Assembly (NCBI RefSeq): GCF_001570525.1
Contig: NZ_BBXC01000009.1
Location: 116,363-180,362, forward strand
DNA: 64,000 nucleotides
Source of the DNA: Herbidospora sakaeratensis
Lineage (GTDB): Bacteria > Actinomycetota > Actinomycetes > Streptosporangiales > Streptosporangiaceae
Reading direction: 5' to 3'
Of this stretch, positions 8,123-16,342 are shown piece after piece (within the stretch, counting starts at the first letter, position 1; each line of letters starts with the position of its first letter). The notes below the pieces were generated by a model that did not search any database, was not told the origin of the DNA, and saw only the letters and a list, made by a program, of their open reading frames with translations. The position numbers were made by a program, and so were the translations under genes.

Positions 8123-8773
8123 ATGACGGTCAAAGGGGTGCTAATCGACTGGGCCGGAGTGCTCACCACGAGCATGGCCGAGTCCATCAACACGTGGCTG
8201 GTCGGCGACAACATCGACGCCGACCACTACCGCGACGTCATGCGCCGCCTCATCACGGCGGCGTACGGCGGCGGCGCCGAGAACCCGATCCACACGCTGG
8301 AGCGCGGCGAGATCACCGCGCTCGCGTTCGAGACGGGCCTGGCCGCCGAGCTGCGCACGCTCGACGGGGACTCGCCGATCGCCGAAGGGCTGCTGACCCG
8401 CATGTTCGCCGGGTTCCTGCCGGTCGAGGCGATGTTCGAGATGCTCCGCCGGGCGCGCAAGGCCGGCTACAAGACCTGCCTGGTGTCGAACTCGTGGGGC
8501 AACGAGTACGACCGCACCGGCTGGGACGAGGCGTTCGACGCCGTCGTCATCTCGGGCGAGGTCGGCATGCGCAAGCCCGAGCCGCGCATCTTCGCGCACG
8601 CCGTCGGCCTGGTCGGGCTCGAACCGGCGGAGTGCGTCTTCATCGACGACATCGAGGGCAACATCGTCGCCGCGCGGGAGCTCGGCTTCACCGGCATCCT
8701 GCACACCCACGCCGACTCGACCATCGCCGAACTGGAGACGCTGCTGAAGGTGCCGTTGCGCGCCCTTCCGTGA
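8123..8773 (+). CDS. HAD-IA family hydrolase
   Basis: 216-residue haloacid dehalogenase-type hydrolase. Motif I is DWAGVLT, keeping the nucleophile Asp9 but with Ala at the usual general acid/base Asp, as in the DxGGV-type HADs related to the phosphatase domain of epoxide hydrolases. Motif II is SNSWG, motif III the Lys in GMRKPEPRIF, motif IV VFIDDIEGN. The substrate is unknown. TACCCT lies 8 bases before the ATG with no ribosome site, so the message may be leaderless. It follows the GH3 gene by 15 bases but may have its own promoter. Confidence 0.8.
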   Translation: MTVKGVLIDWAGVLTTSMAESINTWLVGDNIDADHYRDVMRRLITAAYGGGAENPIHTLERGEITALAFETGLAAELRTLDGDSPIAEGLLTRMFAGFLPVEAMFEMLRRARKAGYKTCLVSNSWGNEYDRTGWDEAFDAVVISGEVGMRKPEPRIFAHAVGLVGLEPAECVFIDDIEGNIVAARELGFTGILHTHADSTIAELETLLKVPLRALP

Positions 8774-8793
8774 CTTGCTGGCACACTCGTCGC

Positions 8794-9300
8794 ATGCGTG
8801 TCTACCTTCCGTGCACGCTCTCCGCGCTGGCCCGCACGGCCGCCGCGGGTGAGCTGGGCCCCGCTCCGCTGACCGGGTTCGCCGTGACGCCCGCCCTCGT
8901 GGAGTGGTACGTCTCCGGCGACACCGAGGAGCTCGAATACGTGGCCCTCACGGAGGCGGCCCGCGCGTCGCTCCGGATGATCGCGGCCGACCTGGCCGAC
9001 GGCGTGACCGCCCCGGCCCGCCGGGTGGTGATCGCGGCCGACGTGCCCGACGCCGACGTCCAGGTCAGTCCCGACGTGTCGGAGCGCGGCCGGGTCAGGC
9101 TCGGCGCGCCGGTCGCGATGCGGCTGATCCAGGCCGCCCACGTCGACGAGGAGTCGGCTGCGCCCGACGTCGAGGCCGCCGCGCTGGCGCTCAAGGCCGC
9201 CGACGCCGGCGACGACGACGCGCAGTTCACCGTCGACGGGGCCGAGGCCCACGAGCTGCTCTGGTACGCCACCCAGGAGATCCCCGACGTGCTTGGATAA
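8794..9300 (+). CDS. DUF6912 family protein
   Basis: A 168-residue actinobacterial conserved protein matching my memory of the DUF6912 family: MRVYLPCTLSALARTAAAGE, AVTPALVEWYVSGDTEELEY and a C-terminal DAEAHELLWYATQE-type block. No catalytic motif, signal peptide or membrane segment is visible; function unknown. The ATG at 8794 gives the family's usual start. CACACT lies 6 bases upstream without a ribosome site, so it is probably leaderless. Its neighbours on both sides are HAD hydrolases. Confidence 0.75.
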   Translation: MRVYLPCTLSALARTAAAGELGPAPLTGFAVTPALVEWYVSGDTEELEYVALTEAARASLRMIAADLADGVTAPARRVVIAADVPDADVQVSPDVSERGRVRLGAPVAMRLIQAAHVDEESAAPDVEAAALALKAADAGDDDAQFTVDGAEAHELLWYATQEIPDVLG

Positions 9301-9312
9301 TCTGGAGTCCTT

Positions 9313-9948
9313 ATGACACACATCGTCTGGGACTGGAACGGCACCCTCTTTCACGACTCCGACGCCGTCGTGAGCGCCACCAACGAGATCTTCCGCCCCT
9401 ACGGGCTGGCCCCCATCGACCTCGACGGGTTCCGCAGCGTCTACTGCCGCCCGATCTGGGTCGCGTACGAACGCATGATCGGCCGCGCCCTCGAAGAGGG
9501 CGAGTGGGAGCTGCTCGACCGGGGCTTCCACGACCACTACCACCGGCTCATGGAGGCGTGCCTCCTGGCCGAGGGGGCGCTGGCGAGCCTGGCCGCCTGG
9601 AGCGACTCCGGCCGCAGCCAGTCGTTGTTGTCGATGTGGCAGCACGAACGGCTGGTCCCCAAGATCACCGAGTTCGGCATCGACCACCACTTCACCCGGG
9701 TCGACGGCCTGCGCCCGTCCGGCCGCGCCGACCACAAGGCCGACCACATGGAGGCCCACGTGAGGGCCCTCGACGTCGACCCCGCCAAGGTCGTGGTGAT
9801 CGGCGACAGCGTCGACGACGGCGTCGCGGCCCAGCACGTCGGCGCCCGCGCGATCCTCTACACCGGCGGCATGACCAGCCGCGCCGAACTGGCCGCGCTG
9901 GGCTTCCCGGTGGTCGACTCGCTCTCAGACGCAATGGATCTGATCTGA
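9313..9948 (+). CDS. HAD family hydrolase
   Basis: 211 residues. Motif I is IVWDWNGTLFHDS: nucleophile Asp7, with Asn in place of the second Asp. Motif IV is VVVIGDSVDDGVAA. The cap region is short and alpha-helical. Phosphoglycolate phosphatase-like HADs with DWNGT exist, so this may be an active phosphatase of unknown substrate. GGAG lies 5 bases before the ATG. It is the second of three HAD genes in a row. Confidence 0.8.
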   Translation: MTHIVWDWNGTLFHDSDAVVSATNEIFRPYGLAPIDLDGFRSVYCRPIWVAYERMIGRALEEGEWELLDRGFHDHYHRLMEACLLAEGALASLAAWSDSGRSQSLLSMWQHERLVPKITEFGIDHHFTRVDGLRPSGRADHKADHMEAHVRALDVDPAKVVVIGDSVDDGVAAQHVGARAILYTGGMTSRAELAALGFPVVDSLSDAMDLI

Positions 9949-10013
9949 CCCGAAGCGGGACAGAGGGGCTTACCCTGGCCCAAGTCACCCTTCTTGCGCG
10001 CCCGGAGGCAGCC

Positions 10014-10727
10014 ATCGACCGCCGACTCGTCCTCTGGAACGTCGACCTGACCCTGGTCGACGTCACGATCGTCACCCGGGACGCCTACGCCGAGGCGTTC
10101 CGCGCGGTCACCGGGCGTCCGCTCGTGAAACTGGCGCCCGCGATGGGGCGGCCCGACTCCGAGATCATCTTCGAGACGCTGGCCATCAACGGCATCGTGG
10201 TCGACGACGACCACCTGCCGAGGTTCATCGAGGAGCTGGCCCGGTCGTTCGGCGACCGGCGCAAGCGGCTCGCCACGGAGGGCCGGGCGATGCCCGGGGC
10301 CAAGGAGGCCCTGCACGCCGTCTCCCGGCTCGACGGCACCGTCCAGTCGGTGCTGACCGGGACCATCAAGTCGAACGCCGTCCACAAGCTGATGGCCTTC
10401 GGCCTGAACAAGTACGTCGACTTCGAGGTCGGCGGCTACGGCGAGGAGGTCTACCCCAAGGCCAGCCTCCTCCAGGTCGCCCAGGGCCGGGCCAAGGAGA
10501 AGTACCGCGCCCCCTTCGAGGCCGTGCTGATCGGCGACTCGACCCGTGACGTGCAGGCCGCCCGGATCGCCGGGGCGGCGATGATCGCGGTCGCGTCGGG
10601 CCGGTCGACCGCCGCGGAGCTGACCGAGGCGGGGGCCGACATCGTGCTGCCCGACCTGTCGAACGCCTCCGAGGTGGTCGCCGCGGTGGCCCGGCTGACC
10701 GACCGTTATGTGGGGGGCCGACAGTGA
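10014..10727 (+). CDS. HAD-superfamily protein with Asn at the nucleophile position; possible ATC start
   Basis: The coding frame is unmistakable from RRLVLWNVDLTLVDV to the stop at 10727 (about 237 residues) and belongs to the HAD superfamily. Motif II is SVLTGTIKSN, motif III is in VYPKASLLQV, motif IV is VLIGDSTRDVQAA. Motif I reads NVDLT, with Asn where the nucleophilic Asp normally stands. No ATG, GTG or TTG occurs in frame between the previous gene and the conserved N-terminus. An ATC at 10014 sits 5 bases after a perfect GGAGG (10004-10008) and gives a family-like N-terminus, so I propose ATC as start. An upstream CTG is the alternative. TACCCT at 9971 could be the -10 element. Confidence 0.75.
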   Translation: MDRRLVLWNVDLTLVDVTIVTRDAYAEAFRAVTGRPLVKLAPAMGRPDSEIIFETLAINGIVVDDDHLPRFIEELARSFGDRRKRLATEGRAMPGAKEALHAVSRLDGTVQSVLTGTIKSNAVHKLMAFGLNKYVDFEVGGYGEEVYPKASLLQVAQGRAKEKYRAPFEAVLIGDSTRDVQAARIAGAAMIAVASGRSTAAELTEAGADIVLPDLSNASEVVAAVARLTDRYVGGRQ

Positions 10728-10759
10728 CATCCCCCTGACCTCGCAGCAGGATGGGGGCC

Positions 10760-12643
10760 ATGGTGAGTGAAGGCGACGTGCTCTGGGTCCCATCGGCCGA
10801 GGTCATCCGGGATGCCCGGATCACCCGTTTCCAGGAGGCGGTCGGCCGGCCCGGCTCCTATGACGGGTTGTGGTCGTGGTCGGTGGAGGAGCCCGCCGCT
10901 TTCTGGACCGCCGTGTGGGATTACTTCGGCGTCGTCGGCGACCGTTCCGACGGTCCGGTCATAACCGGAGAAATGCCGCACGCATCGTGGTTTTCCGGCA
11001 GTCGTCTTAATTATGCGGAAAACGCGCTAAAAGGCCCTGGCGACCGTATTGCAGTGATATTTCGGGATGAATCGGGCGGGCGGCGGACGTACACGCTCGG
11101 AGAGTTGCGCGACGAAGTCGCGAAAGCGCGGGCCGGGCTGGTGGCACTGGGCGTCGGAACGGGCGACCGGGTGGCCGGATATCTGCCGAACATCCCCGAG
11201 GCGCTGATCGCCTTCCTGGCCACCGCCTCGCTGGGGGCGATCTGGTCGTCGTGCTCGCCCGACTTCGGGGCTCCGGCGATCATCGACCGGTTCACCCAGA
11301 TCGAGCCGAAGGTCCTGATCGCGGTCGACGGCTACACCTACAACGGCAAGTACTTCGACCGGACCGGTGTGGTCGCCGACATCGCGGCGCGGCTGCCCTC
11401 GCTCAACGCGACAGTCAGGGTCTCCGAGTGGGACTCCTTCACCCGGCCCGGCGACCTCGCCTTCGACCGGGTGCCCTTCGACCACCCGCTCTGGGTGCTC
11501 TACTCCTCCGGCACGACCGGCCTGCCCAAGCCCATCGTGCACGGGCACGGCGGCATCGTCGTCGAGCACCTGAAGTCGCTCACCTTCCACCAGGACCTCG
11601 GCGAGGGCGACCGGTTCTTCTGGTACACCACCACCGGCTGGATGATGTGGAACTACCTCGTCGGCGGCCTGCTGGTCGGCGCGACGGTCGTCCTGTACGA
11701 CGGCTCGGCCGCCCACCCCTCGACCGCCGCCCTGTGGGACCTCGTCGCCGACGAGGGCGTGACCTACTTCGGCACCGGCGCCCCCTACATCGTCGCCTCG
11801 ATGAAGGCCGGCCTGAAGCCGGCGGGACTCTCGGCGCTCAAGGGCGTCGGCTCGACCGGCTCGCCCCTGCCGCCCGAGGGCTTCGCCTGGGTCTACTCCG
11901 ACGTCTCGGGCGACGTCCAGCTCGGCTCGTTCTCCGGCGGCACCGACGTCTGCACCGGGTTCGTGGGCGCGGTGCGCACCCTGCCGGTGCGCGCGGGCGT
12001 CATCCCGTGCCGCTCGCTCGGGGCGCGCGTCGAGGCGTTCGACCCGGCGGGCGAGCCGGTGACCGGCGAGGTCGGCGAGCTCGTCATCACCGCGCCGATG
12101 CCCTCGATGCCGGTCATGTTCTGGAACGACCCCGACGGCCGCCGCTACCGCGAGTCGTACTTCGAGGAGTACCCCGGCGTCTGGCGGCACGGCGACTGGA
12201 TCAAGATCCGGCCCGACGGCGGCAGCGTCATCTACGGCCGCTCCGACTCGACCCTCAACCGGGGCGGGGTGCGGATGGGCACCAGCGAGTTCTACCGGGT
12301 GGTCGAGCGGTTCGAGGCCGTCGCCGACAGCCTCGTCATCGACACCGGCCGTCTCGGCCAGGAGGGCCGGCTGCTGCTGTACGTCGCCCTCGCCGACGGC
12401 CACGACCTCGGCGAGACCCTCGTCAAGGAGCTGAAGACGGCCCTGCGCACCGAGTTGTCGCCGCGCCACGTGCCCGACGAGATCACGGCCGTGCCGGGGA
12501 TCCCGCGCACGTTGTCGGGCAAGAAGCTCGAAGTGCCGGTGCGCAAGATCCTCCAGGGGGTGCCGGTCGAGCGGGCCGCCAACCCCGACGCGATGGCCAA
12601 CCCCGAGGTGCTGGCGTTCTTCACACCCCTTGCGGATGCCTGA
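10760..12643 (+). CDS. Acetoacetate-CoA ligase
   Basis: About 627 residues, an ANL-superfamily enzyme of the acetoacetyl-CoA synthetase type. It activates acetoacetate (ketone body, leucine or polymer breakdown) to acetoacetyl-CoA with ATP. The long N-terminal extension FWTAVWDYFGVV...HASWFSGSRLNYAENAL, the A3 loop YSSGTTGLPKPIVHGHGG, TTTGWMMWNYLVGGLL, the A8-A9 region and the terminal GKKLEVPVRKILQG are all typical. ATG 10760 is chosen because GGATGGGGG precedes it; ATG 10751 is possible. Its 3' end overlaps the convergent FAD oxidase gene by 23 bases. Confidence 0.9.
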   Translation: MVSEGDVLWVPSAEVIRDARITRFQEAVGRPGSYDGLWSWSVEEPAAFWTAVWDYFGVVGDRSDGPVITGEMPHASWFSGSRLNYAENALKGPGDRIAVIFRDESGGRRTYTLGELRDEVAKARAGLVALGVGTGDRVAGYLPNIPEALIAFLATASLGAIWSSCSPDFGAPAIIDRFTQIEPKVLIAVDGYTYNGKYFDRTGVVADIAARLPSLNATVRVSEWDSFTRPGDLAFDRVPFDHPLWVLYSSGTTGLPKPIVHGHGGIVVEHLKSLTFHQDLGEGDRFFWYTTTGWMMWNYLVGGLLVGATVVLYDGSAAHPSTAALWDLVADEGVTYFGTGAPYIVASMKAGLKPAGLSALKGVGSTGSPLPPEGFAWVYSDVSGDVQLGSFSGGTDVCTGFVGAVRTLPVRAGVIPCRSLGARVEAFDPAGEPVTGEVGELVITAPMPSMPVMFWNDPDGRRYRESYFEEYPGVWRHGDWIKIRPDGGSVIYGRSDSTLNRGGVRMGTSEFYRVVERFEAVADSLVIDTGRLGQEGRLLLYVALADGHDLGETLVKELKTALRTELSPRHVPDEITAVPGIPRTLSGKKLEVPVRKILQGVPVERAANPDAMANPEVLAFFTPLADA

Positions 12644-13985
12644 AGAACCCGGTCGGGTCGTAGACCTTCTTCACGGCCGCCAGCCGGGCGGCGTTCGGGC
12701 CGTAGTACTGGTCCTTATAGTCCTTTAGGGCCATATCGGGATAGTTAACGTAGGCATGCCGTCCGAGCCGCGGCGTCATCGCATCGCGAGCCGAGCGGAC
12801 CCAGGCACTTGCGCCGTCGAAGTGGCCGTAGTACTGGAGGCTGAACAGCGCCTTCCGGTGCGGGAACGCCGTCGCGCCGGGGGCCACCCGGCCGACCGCC
12901 CCGCCCAGCGCGTCGATCAGGACGGTGTGCCGTCCGGGCCGGCCCACCTGGGCGATGAGCGCCTTGACGGTCGCGTCGCTCATCTCGGCGTACGCGAAGT
13001 GGCTGCTGGCGCTGAACCGGTCGCGCGGCCCGGTGTGGCACGCCTCCAGGGTCGAGCAGCCGGCCATGAAGTACATCGCCTGGAGGTAACCCATCGACTT
13101 GACCGTCCGTGTCGACGGCGGGAAACCCGCCAGGAGGGCCTCACAACGCGATCTGGAGCCCAAATAGAGCCCGGTGACGGAGACGGACCGCCCCGGGTCC
13201 TGTGAGAGGTGCAGATTCGACCACAGCGCGTCGGGCGCCCCGGGGGCCCACCGTTGCCACTTCTTCACCACGGCGAACGCCTGCGACCACGGCCAGCGCA
13301 TCGTGAACACGGTGACGTCCCTGACGGGGTGGGTCTGGTAGGTGAAGGAGGTGGCGATGCCGAAGTTCCCGCCGCCGCCTCCCCGCAGCGCCCAGAACAG
13401 GTCGGGGTGGCTGTCGGCGGTGGCCGTGATCAGCTTTCCCGCGGCCGTCACGAGGGAGACGGCCTTCAGCACGTCGATCGTCAGTCCGTAGCGGCGCGCG
13501 ACGACCCCGATCCCGCCGCCCAGCGTCAGGCCGGCCACGCCGACCGTCGGGCACGAGCCCGCGGGGATGCTGACGCCGCTCTTGCCGAGGGTGGCGTAGA
13601 CGTCGATCAGCTTGGCCCCCGACCCGACCGTCGCCAGGCCGCCGGCCAGCTTCACGGCTTTGAGCTGGGAGACGTCCACGACCAGGCCCGATCCGGTCGA
13701 CCAGCCGGCGTACGAGTGGCCGCCCGACCGGGGGTGCACGACCAGGCCGTTGCGGCGGGCGAACCCCACGCAGGTCGCCACGTCGGCGGCGGAGGCGCAG
13801 TAGGCGACGGCCCGGGGGGTCGCGGTGTCGAAGGCGACGTTGAAAACGCGTTTGGCGGTGGCGTAGGAGGCGTCGCCGGGCCGTACGAGACGGCCCTTCA
13901 ACGTCCGGTCCAGTGCGGCCCAGTCAGGCGCCGCGCCCGCGAACGGCGCGAGCGCCGCCGCGGACAGAAATTCACGACGATCCAC
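12621..13985 (-). CDS. FAD-linked oxidase, berberine-bridge-enzyme type, probably Tat-exported
   Basis: 454 residues with a PCMH-type FAD domain and C-terminal BBE motif (YVNYPDMALKDYKDQYYG). Both covalent flavin anchors are present: His90 in HPRSGGHSYAGW and Cys145 in PAGSCPTVGVAGL, implying a bicovalently bound FAD and a high redox potential. The N-terminus MDRREFLSAAALAPF resembles a short twin-arginine signal. Such enzymes oxidise sugars, alkaloid-like or polyphenolic substrates with oxygen; the substrate here is unknown. The GTG at 13985 has GGGGAG 7-8 bases upstream. It lies 62 bases after the NuoF-like gene on the same strand and might belong to that redox cluster. Confidence 0.85.
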   Translation of the reverse strand: MDRREFLSAAALAPFAGAAPDWAALDRTLKGRLVRPGDASYATAKRVFNVAFDTATPRAVAYCASAADVATCVGFARRNGLVVHPRSGGHSYAGWSTGSGLVVDVSQLKAVKLAGGLATVGSGAKLIDVYATLGKSGVSIPAGSCPTVGVAGLTLGGGIGVVARRYGLTIDVLKAVSLVTAAGKLITATADSHPDLFWALRGGGGGNFGIATSFTYQTHPVRDVTVFTMRWPWSQAFAVVKKWQRWAPGAPDALWSNLHLSQDPGRSVSVTGLYLGSRSRCEALLAGFPPSTRTVKSMGYLQAMYFMAGCSTLEACHTGPRDRFSASSHFAYAEMSDATVKALIAQVGRPGRHTVLIDALGGAVGRVAPGATAFPHRKALFSLQYYGHFDGASAWVRSARDAMTPRLGRHAYVNYPDMALKDYKDQYYGPNAARLAAVKKVYDPTGFFRHPQGV

Positions 13986-14047
13986 TGCAAATCACTCCCC
14001 GAGGGTTGGTACTACCTCGTGAGACGACCGCTGGGATAACGAACCGA

Positions 14048-15508
14048 TTACTTCCGGGAGTCGACTCGGAGCGCCAGCGCCGGGCACATCTCGACCGCCC
14101 GCTGCGCCTCGCTCTTGGCCCACGCCGGAACCGGCGAGTCCATGAACACCGGGAAGCCGTGGTGGTCGAGTTTCACCAGGTCGGGCATGAGGTGGGCGCA
14201 GAGGCCGTGGCCCTGGCAGCGGGTCCAGTCGACCACCAGCCGCACGTCGCTGGCCTCGGTGATCGGCATCGGCAGGGTGTTCTGCACGCCCCGGCCGCAC
14301 GAGCCGTTGATGATGTGCTCGTCGACGTCCTCGGCGAACGCCTCCAGGGCCGACAACACGAAGCGGGTCGTGCCGTCGGGGTGGAAGCACGCGCCCCGGC
14401 CCTTGACCGCCGTGGCGGCCGATTTCACCAGGTCGTGGGCCTGCGGGTCGCCCATGGTGAGCTCCGACAGGGCCCGCGCGAGCGCCGGCAGGCCGATGCG
14501 GCACGGGCCGCACTGCCCCGACGACTGCTGGGCGAGGTAGGCGGCGACCCGGACCGTCTCCCCGAGGGGACACGTGTCCGGGCCCAGCGGCACGATGATG
14601 CCCGCGCCGAGCTCACCGCCCGCCTGCTGCATGCCCCGGCGCGACACGATCGCGCCGTAGGCGTCGGCCGCGCTCAGCCACTTGCCGTGGTAGCCGCCGA
14701 TCAGCACGCCGTCCCCGACGTCCGCCTCGCACATGTCCAGCACCTGCGCCAGCGGCACCCCCGGCGTGACCTCCACGACCGAGGGCGACTTCACCGACCC
14801 GCTCACGCTGAGCAGGGTCGTGCCGGGCTCCTGCACGGTGCCGACGGAGCCGTACTCCTCCGGGCCCAGCTCGGCGAGCAGCGCGAGCTGGGCGAACGTC
14901 TCGGTGTTGGACAGCAGGGTGGGCAGTCCGCGCACCCCGGCGTCGCTGGTCCGGACCTTCCGCCCGGACGGCTGGCCCAGCTCGCCGTTCACCGCCCGGA
15001 CGAGGGACCCGCCCTCGCCCGAGATGAACCGCTCCTGGATGCCGGCCACCCGGACGTATCCGATGAGCCCGCGCTCGGCCACGGCCGCGCGCATCGAGCC
15101 CTCCGCCAGCTCACCCGCGGGGGTGGCGATGACCACCTCTTTGGCGTCCAGCGCACTGGCCGCCAGCAGCGCGCCCTCGAGCACGAGGTGCGGCTTGCGG
15201 GTGAGCAGCATCTTGTCCTTCATGCTGGCCGGCTCGCCTTCGGCGGCGTTGACCAGCACGACGGTGTCGGAGTTGCGCGCGTTGGCCTGGACGGCCCTGA
15301 GCTTGCGCGCGAACGGGAAGGCCGCCCCACCGCGTCCCCGCAGGTCGACCTCTTCAGCCAGTGAGATCAGTGAGTCGACGGACTGGCCGTCGAGTTTGCC
15401 GTGGATCTCGTAGTGAGTGTCGAGGTCCATCCGGCGGTGCTCGTCGAGGCCGGCGGTGAGCCGGGCCGGACCGAGCCTGCGGATCTTGGAGACGCGGTAG
15501 GGAATCAT
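14048..15508 (-). CDS. NuoF-like NADH/FMN flavoprotein fused to a C-terminal 3Fe-4S-type ferredoxin
   Basis: 486 residues. Residues about 45-300 match the NuoF FMN/NAD domain (LRGRGGAAFPFARKLRA, NAAEGEPASMKDK, FISGEGGSLVRA, SLBB region). Residues 325-405 match the iron-sulfur helical bundle, but the usual C-x2-C-x2-C is SSGQCGPCRIG, so the first cysteine is Ser330; Cys333, Cys336 and Cys374 remain. The last 65 residues form a small ferredoxin with CQGHGLC (431-437) and Cys475, the three-cysteine pattern of 3Fe-4S ferredoxins that serve P450s. I infer electron flow NAD(P)H to FMN to Fe-S to ferredoxin. The start lies 3 bases after the stop of the membrane heme-type gene, so both are surely co-transcribed. 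There is no NuoE partner nearby. Confidence 0.85.
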   Translation of the reverse strand: MIPYRVSKIRRLGPARLTAGLDEHRRMDLDTHYEIHGKLDGQSVDSLISLAEEVDLRGRGGAAFPFARKLRAVQANARNSDTVVLVNAAEGEPASMKDKMLLTRKPHLVLEGALLAASALDAKEVVIATPAGELAEGSMRAAVAERGLIGYVRVAGIQERFISGEGGSLVRAVNGELGQPSGRKVRTSDAGVRGLPTLLSNTETFAQLALLAELGPEEYGSVGTVQEPGTTLLSVSGSVKSPSVVEVTPGVPLAQVLDMCEADVGDGVLIGGYHGKWLSAADAYGAIVSRRGMQQAGGELGAGIIVPLGPDTCPLGETVRVAAYLAQQSSGQCGPCRIGLPALARALSELTMGDPQAHDLVKSAATAVKGRGACFHPDGTTRFVLSALEAFAEDVDEHIINGSCGRGVQNTLPMPITEASDVRLVVDWTRCQGHGLCAHLMPDLVKLDHHGFPVFMDSPVPAWAKSEAQRAVEMCPALALRVDSRK

Positions 15509-15511
15509 GTC

Positions 15512-16294
15512 TTAGACAACCCTCCTTAGCTTCTGGGGCTGGGCGGCCTGCTCGCGCTCGGCCAGCCTGTTCGTCTTGCGCTTGGCGTCCTCCTGCGGCA
15601 TCGGCAGCTCCTCCATCTCGTCCTGCATGGTCGTCTTCGGCCTGAGCGAGACGATCGCGCGGATCATGAGGGCGGTGCCGACGGCGACGATGCAGAGGAT
15701 GTAGCTCCACGCCACCCAGGGCGCGGGCGTCCGACCGGCCGCCAGGCCGTGCAGGATCGAGACGGGCCAGGCCAGATAGGCCAGGTCGTGCAGGCCACGC
15801 CAGATCCAGGGGTGGACGGCCATGGCGAACCGGCCGCGCATCACCCCGGTGGCGACGATCACGATGAACAGGTCGGACGCGACGGCGCCGGCCCCCACCG
15901 CCAGGTTGGTGGTGGGGATGACCGACCCGTACGACGGGACCAGCCCGGCCGCGATCTTCATGCCGATGTGGACGACCAGGAAGCCGACCCCGATCAGGGC
16001 GGCGCCCCGGTGCACGAGTTGTGCCCGGACGCGCCACCTGATCGGCAGGATCATGCGCTCGGACGTGAGAAGTCCCAGTCCGACGGTCGCCGTGAGCGCC
16101 ACGAGCGAGAAGACGCCCGCGTACAACGTGAGGAACTCCTGCGCCATCAGCAGGACCTGGGTGCTCAGGCCCAGACGGGCGCCGAGCAGTGATCCGGCCA
16201 TGATGGTGAACGCGAGAGAGCCCAGGACGATCCGAACGCCTCGTTTCTGGAGGTCGAAGCGTTCGGACCGCCGATGAGCCCGCCTTTTTGACAC
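15512..16294 (-). CDS. Ferric-reductase-like/cytochrome b-type transmembrane protein
   Basis: 260 residues with about six membrane helices between residues 20 and 215, then a charged cytoplasmic tail rich in Lys, Arg and Glu. Histidines in or near helices (QLVHRGAAL, LVVHIGMKI, AMAVHPWIWRGLHDLAYLAW, SILHGLAAG) can form bis-His heme pairs as in the ferric reductase-like and MsrQ/YedZ families. It could pass electrons across the membrane from the flavoprotein encoded 3 bases downstream. It lacks the FAD/NAD domain of true ferric reductases; the adjacent gene could supply this. The heme is inferred. Confidence 0.8.
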   Translation of the reverse strand: MSKRRAHRRSERFDLQKRGVRIVLGSLAFTIMAGSLLGARLGLSTQVLLMAQEFLTLYAGVFSLVALTATVGLGLLTSERMILPIRWRVRAQLVHRGAALIGVGFLVVHIGMKIAAGLVPSYGSVIPTTNLAVGAGAVASDLFIVIVATGVMRGRFAMAVHPWIWRGLHDLAYLAWPVSILHGLAAGRTPAPWVAWSYILCIVAVGTALMIRAIVSLRPKTTMQDEMEELPMPQEDAKRKTNRLAEREQAAQPQKLRRVV

Positions 16295-16342
16295 TGATTC
16301 CTCCGGTTAGGGGGGATCTGCCGAGGGCTCTGAGACCGCCGA

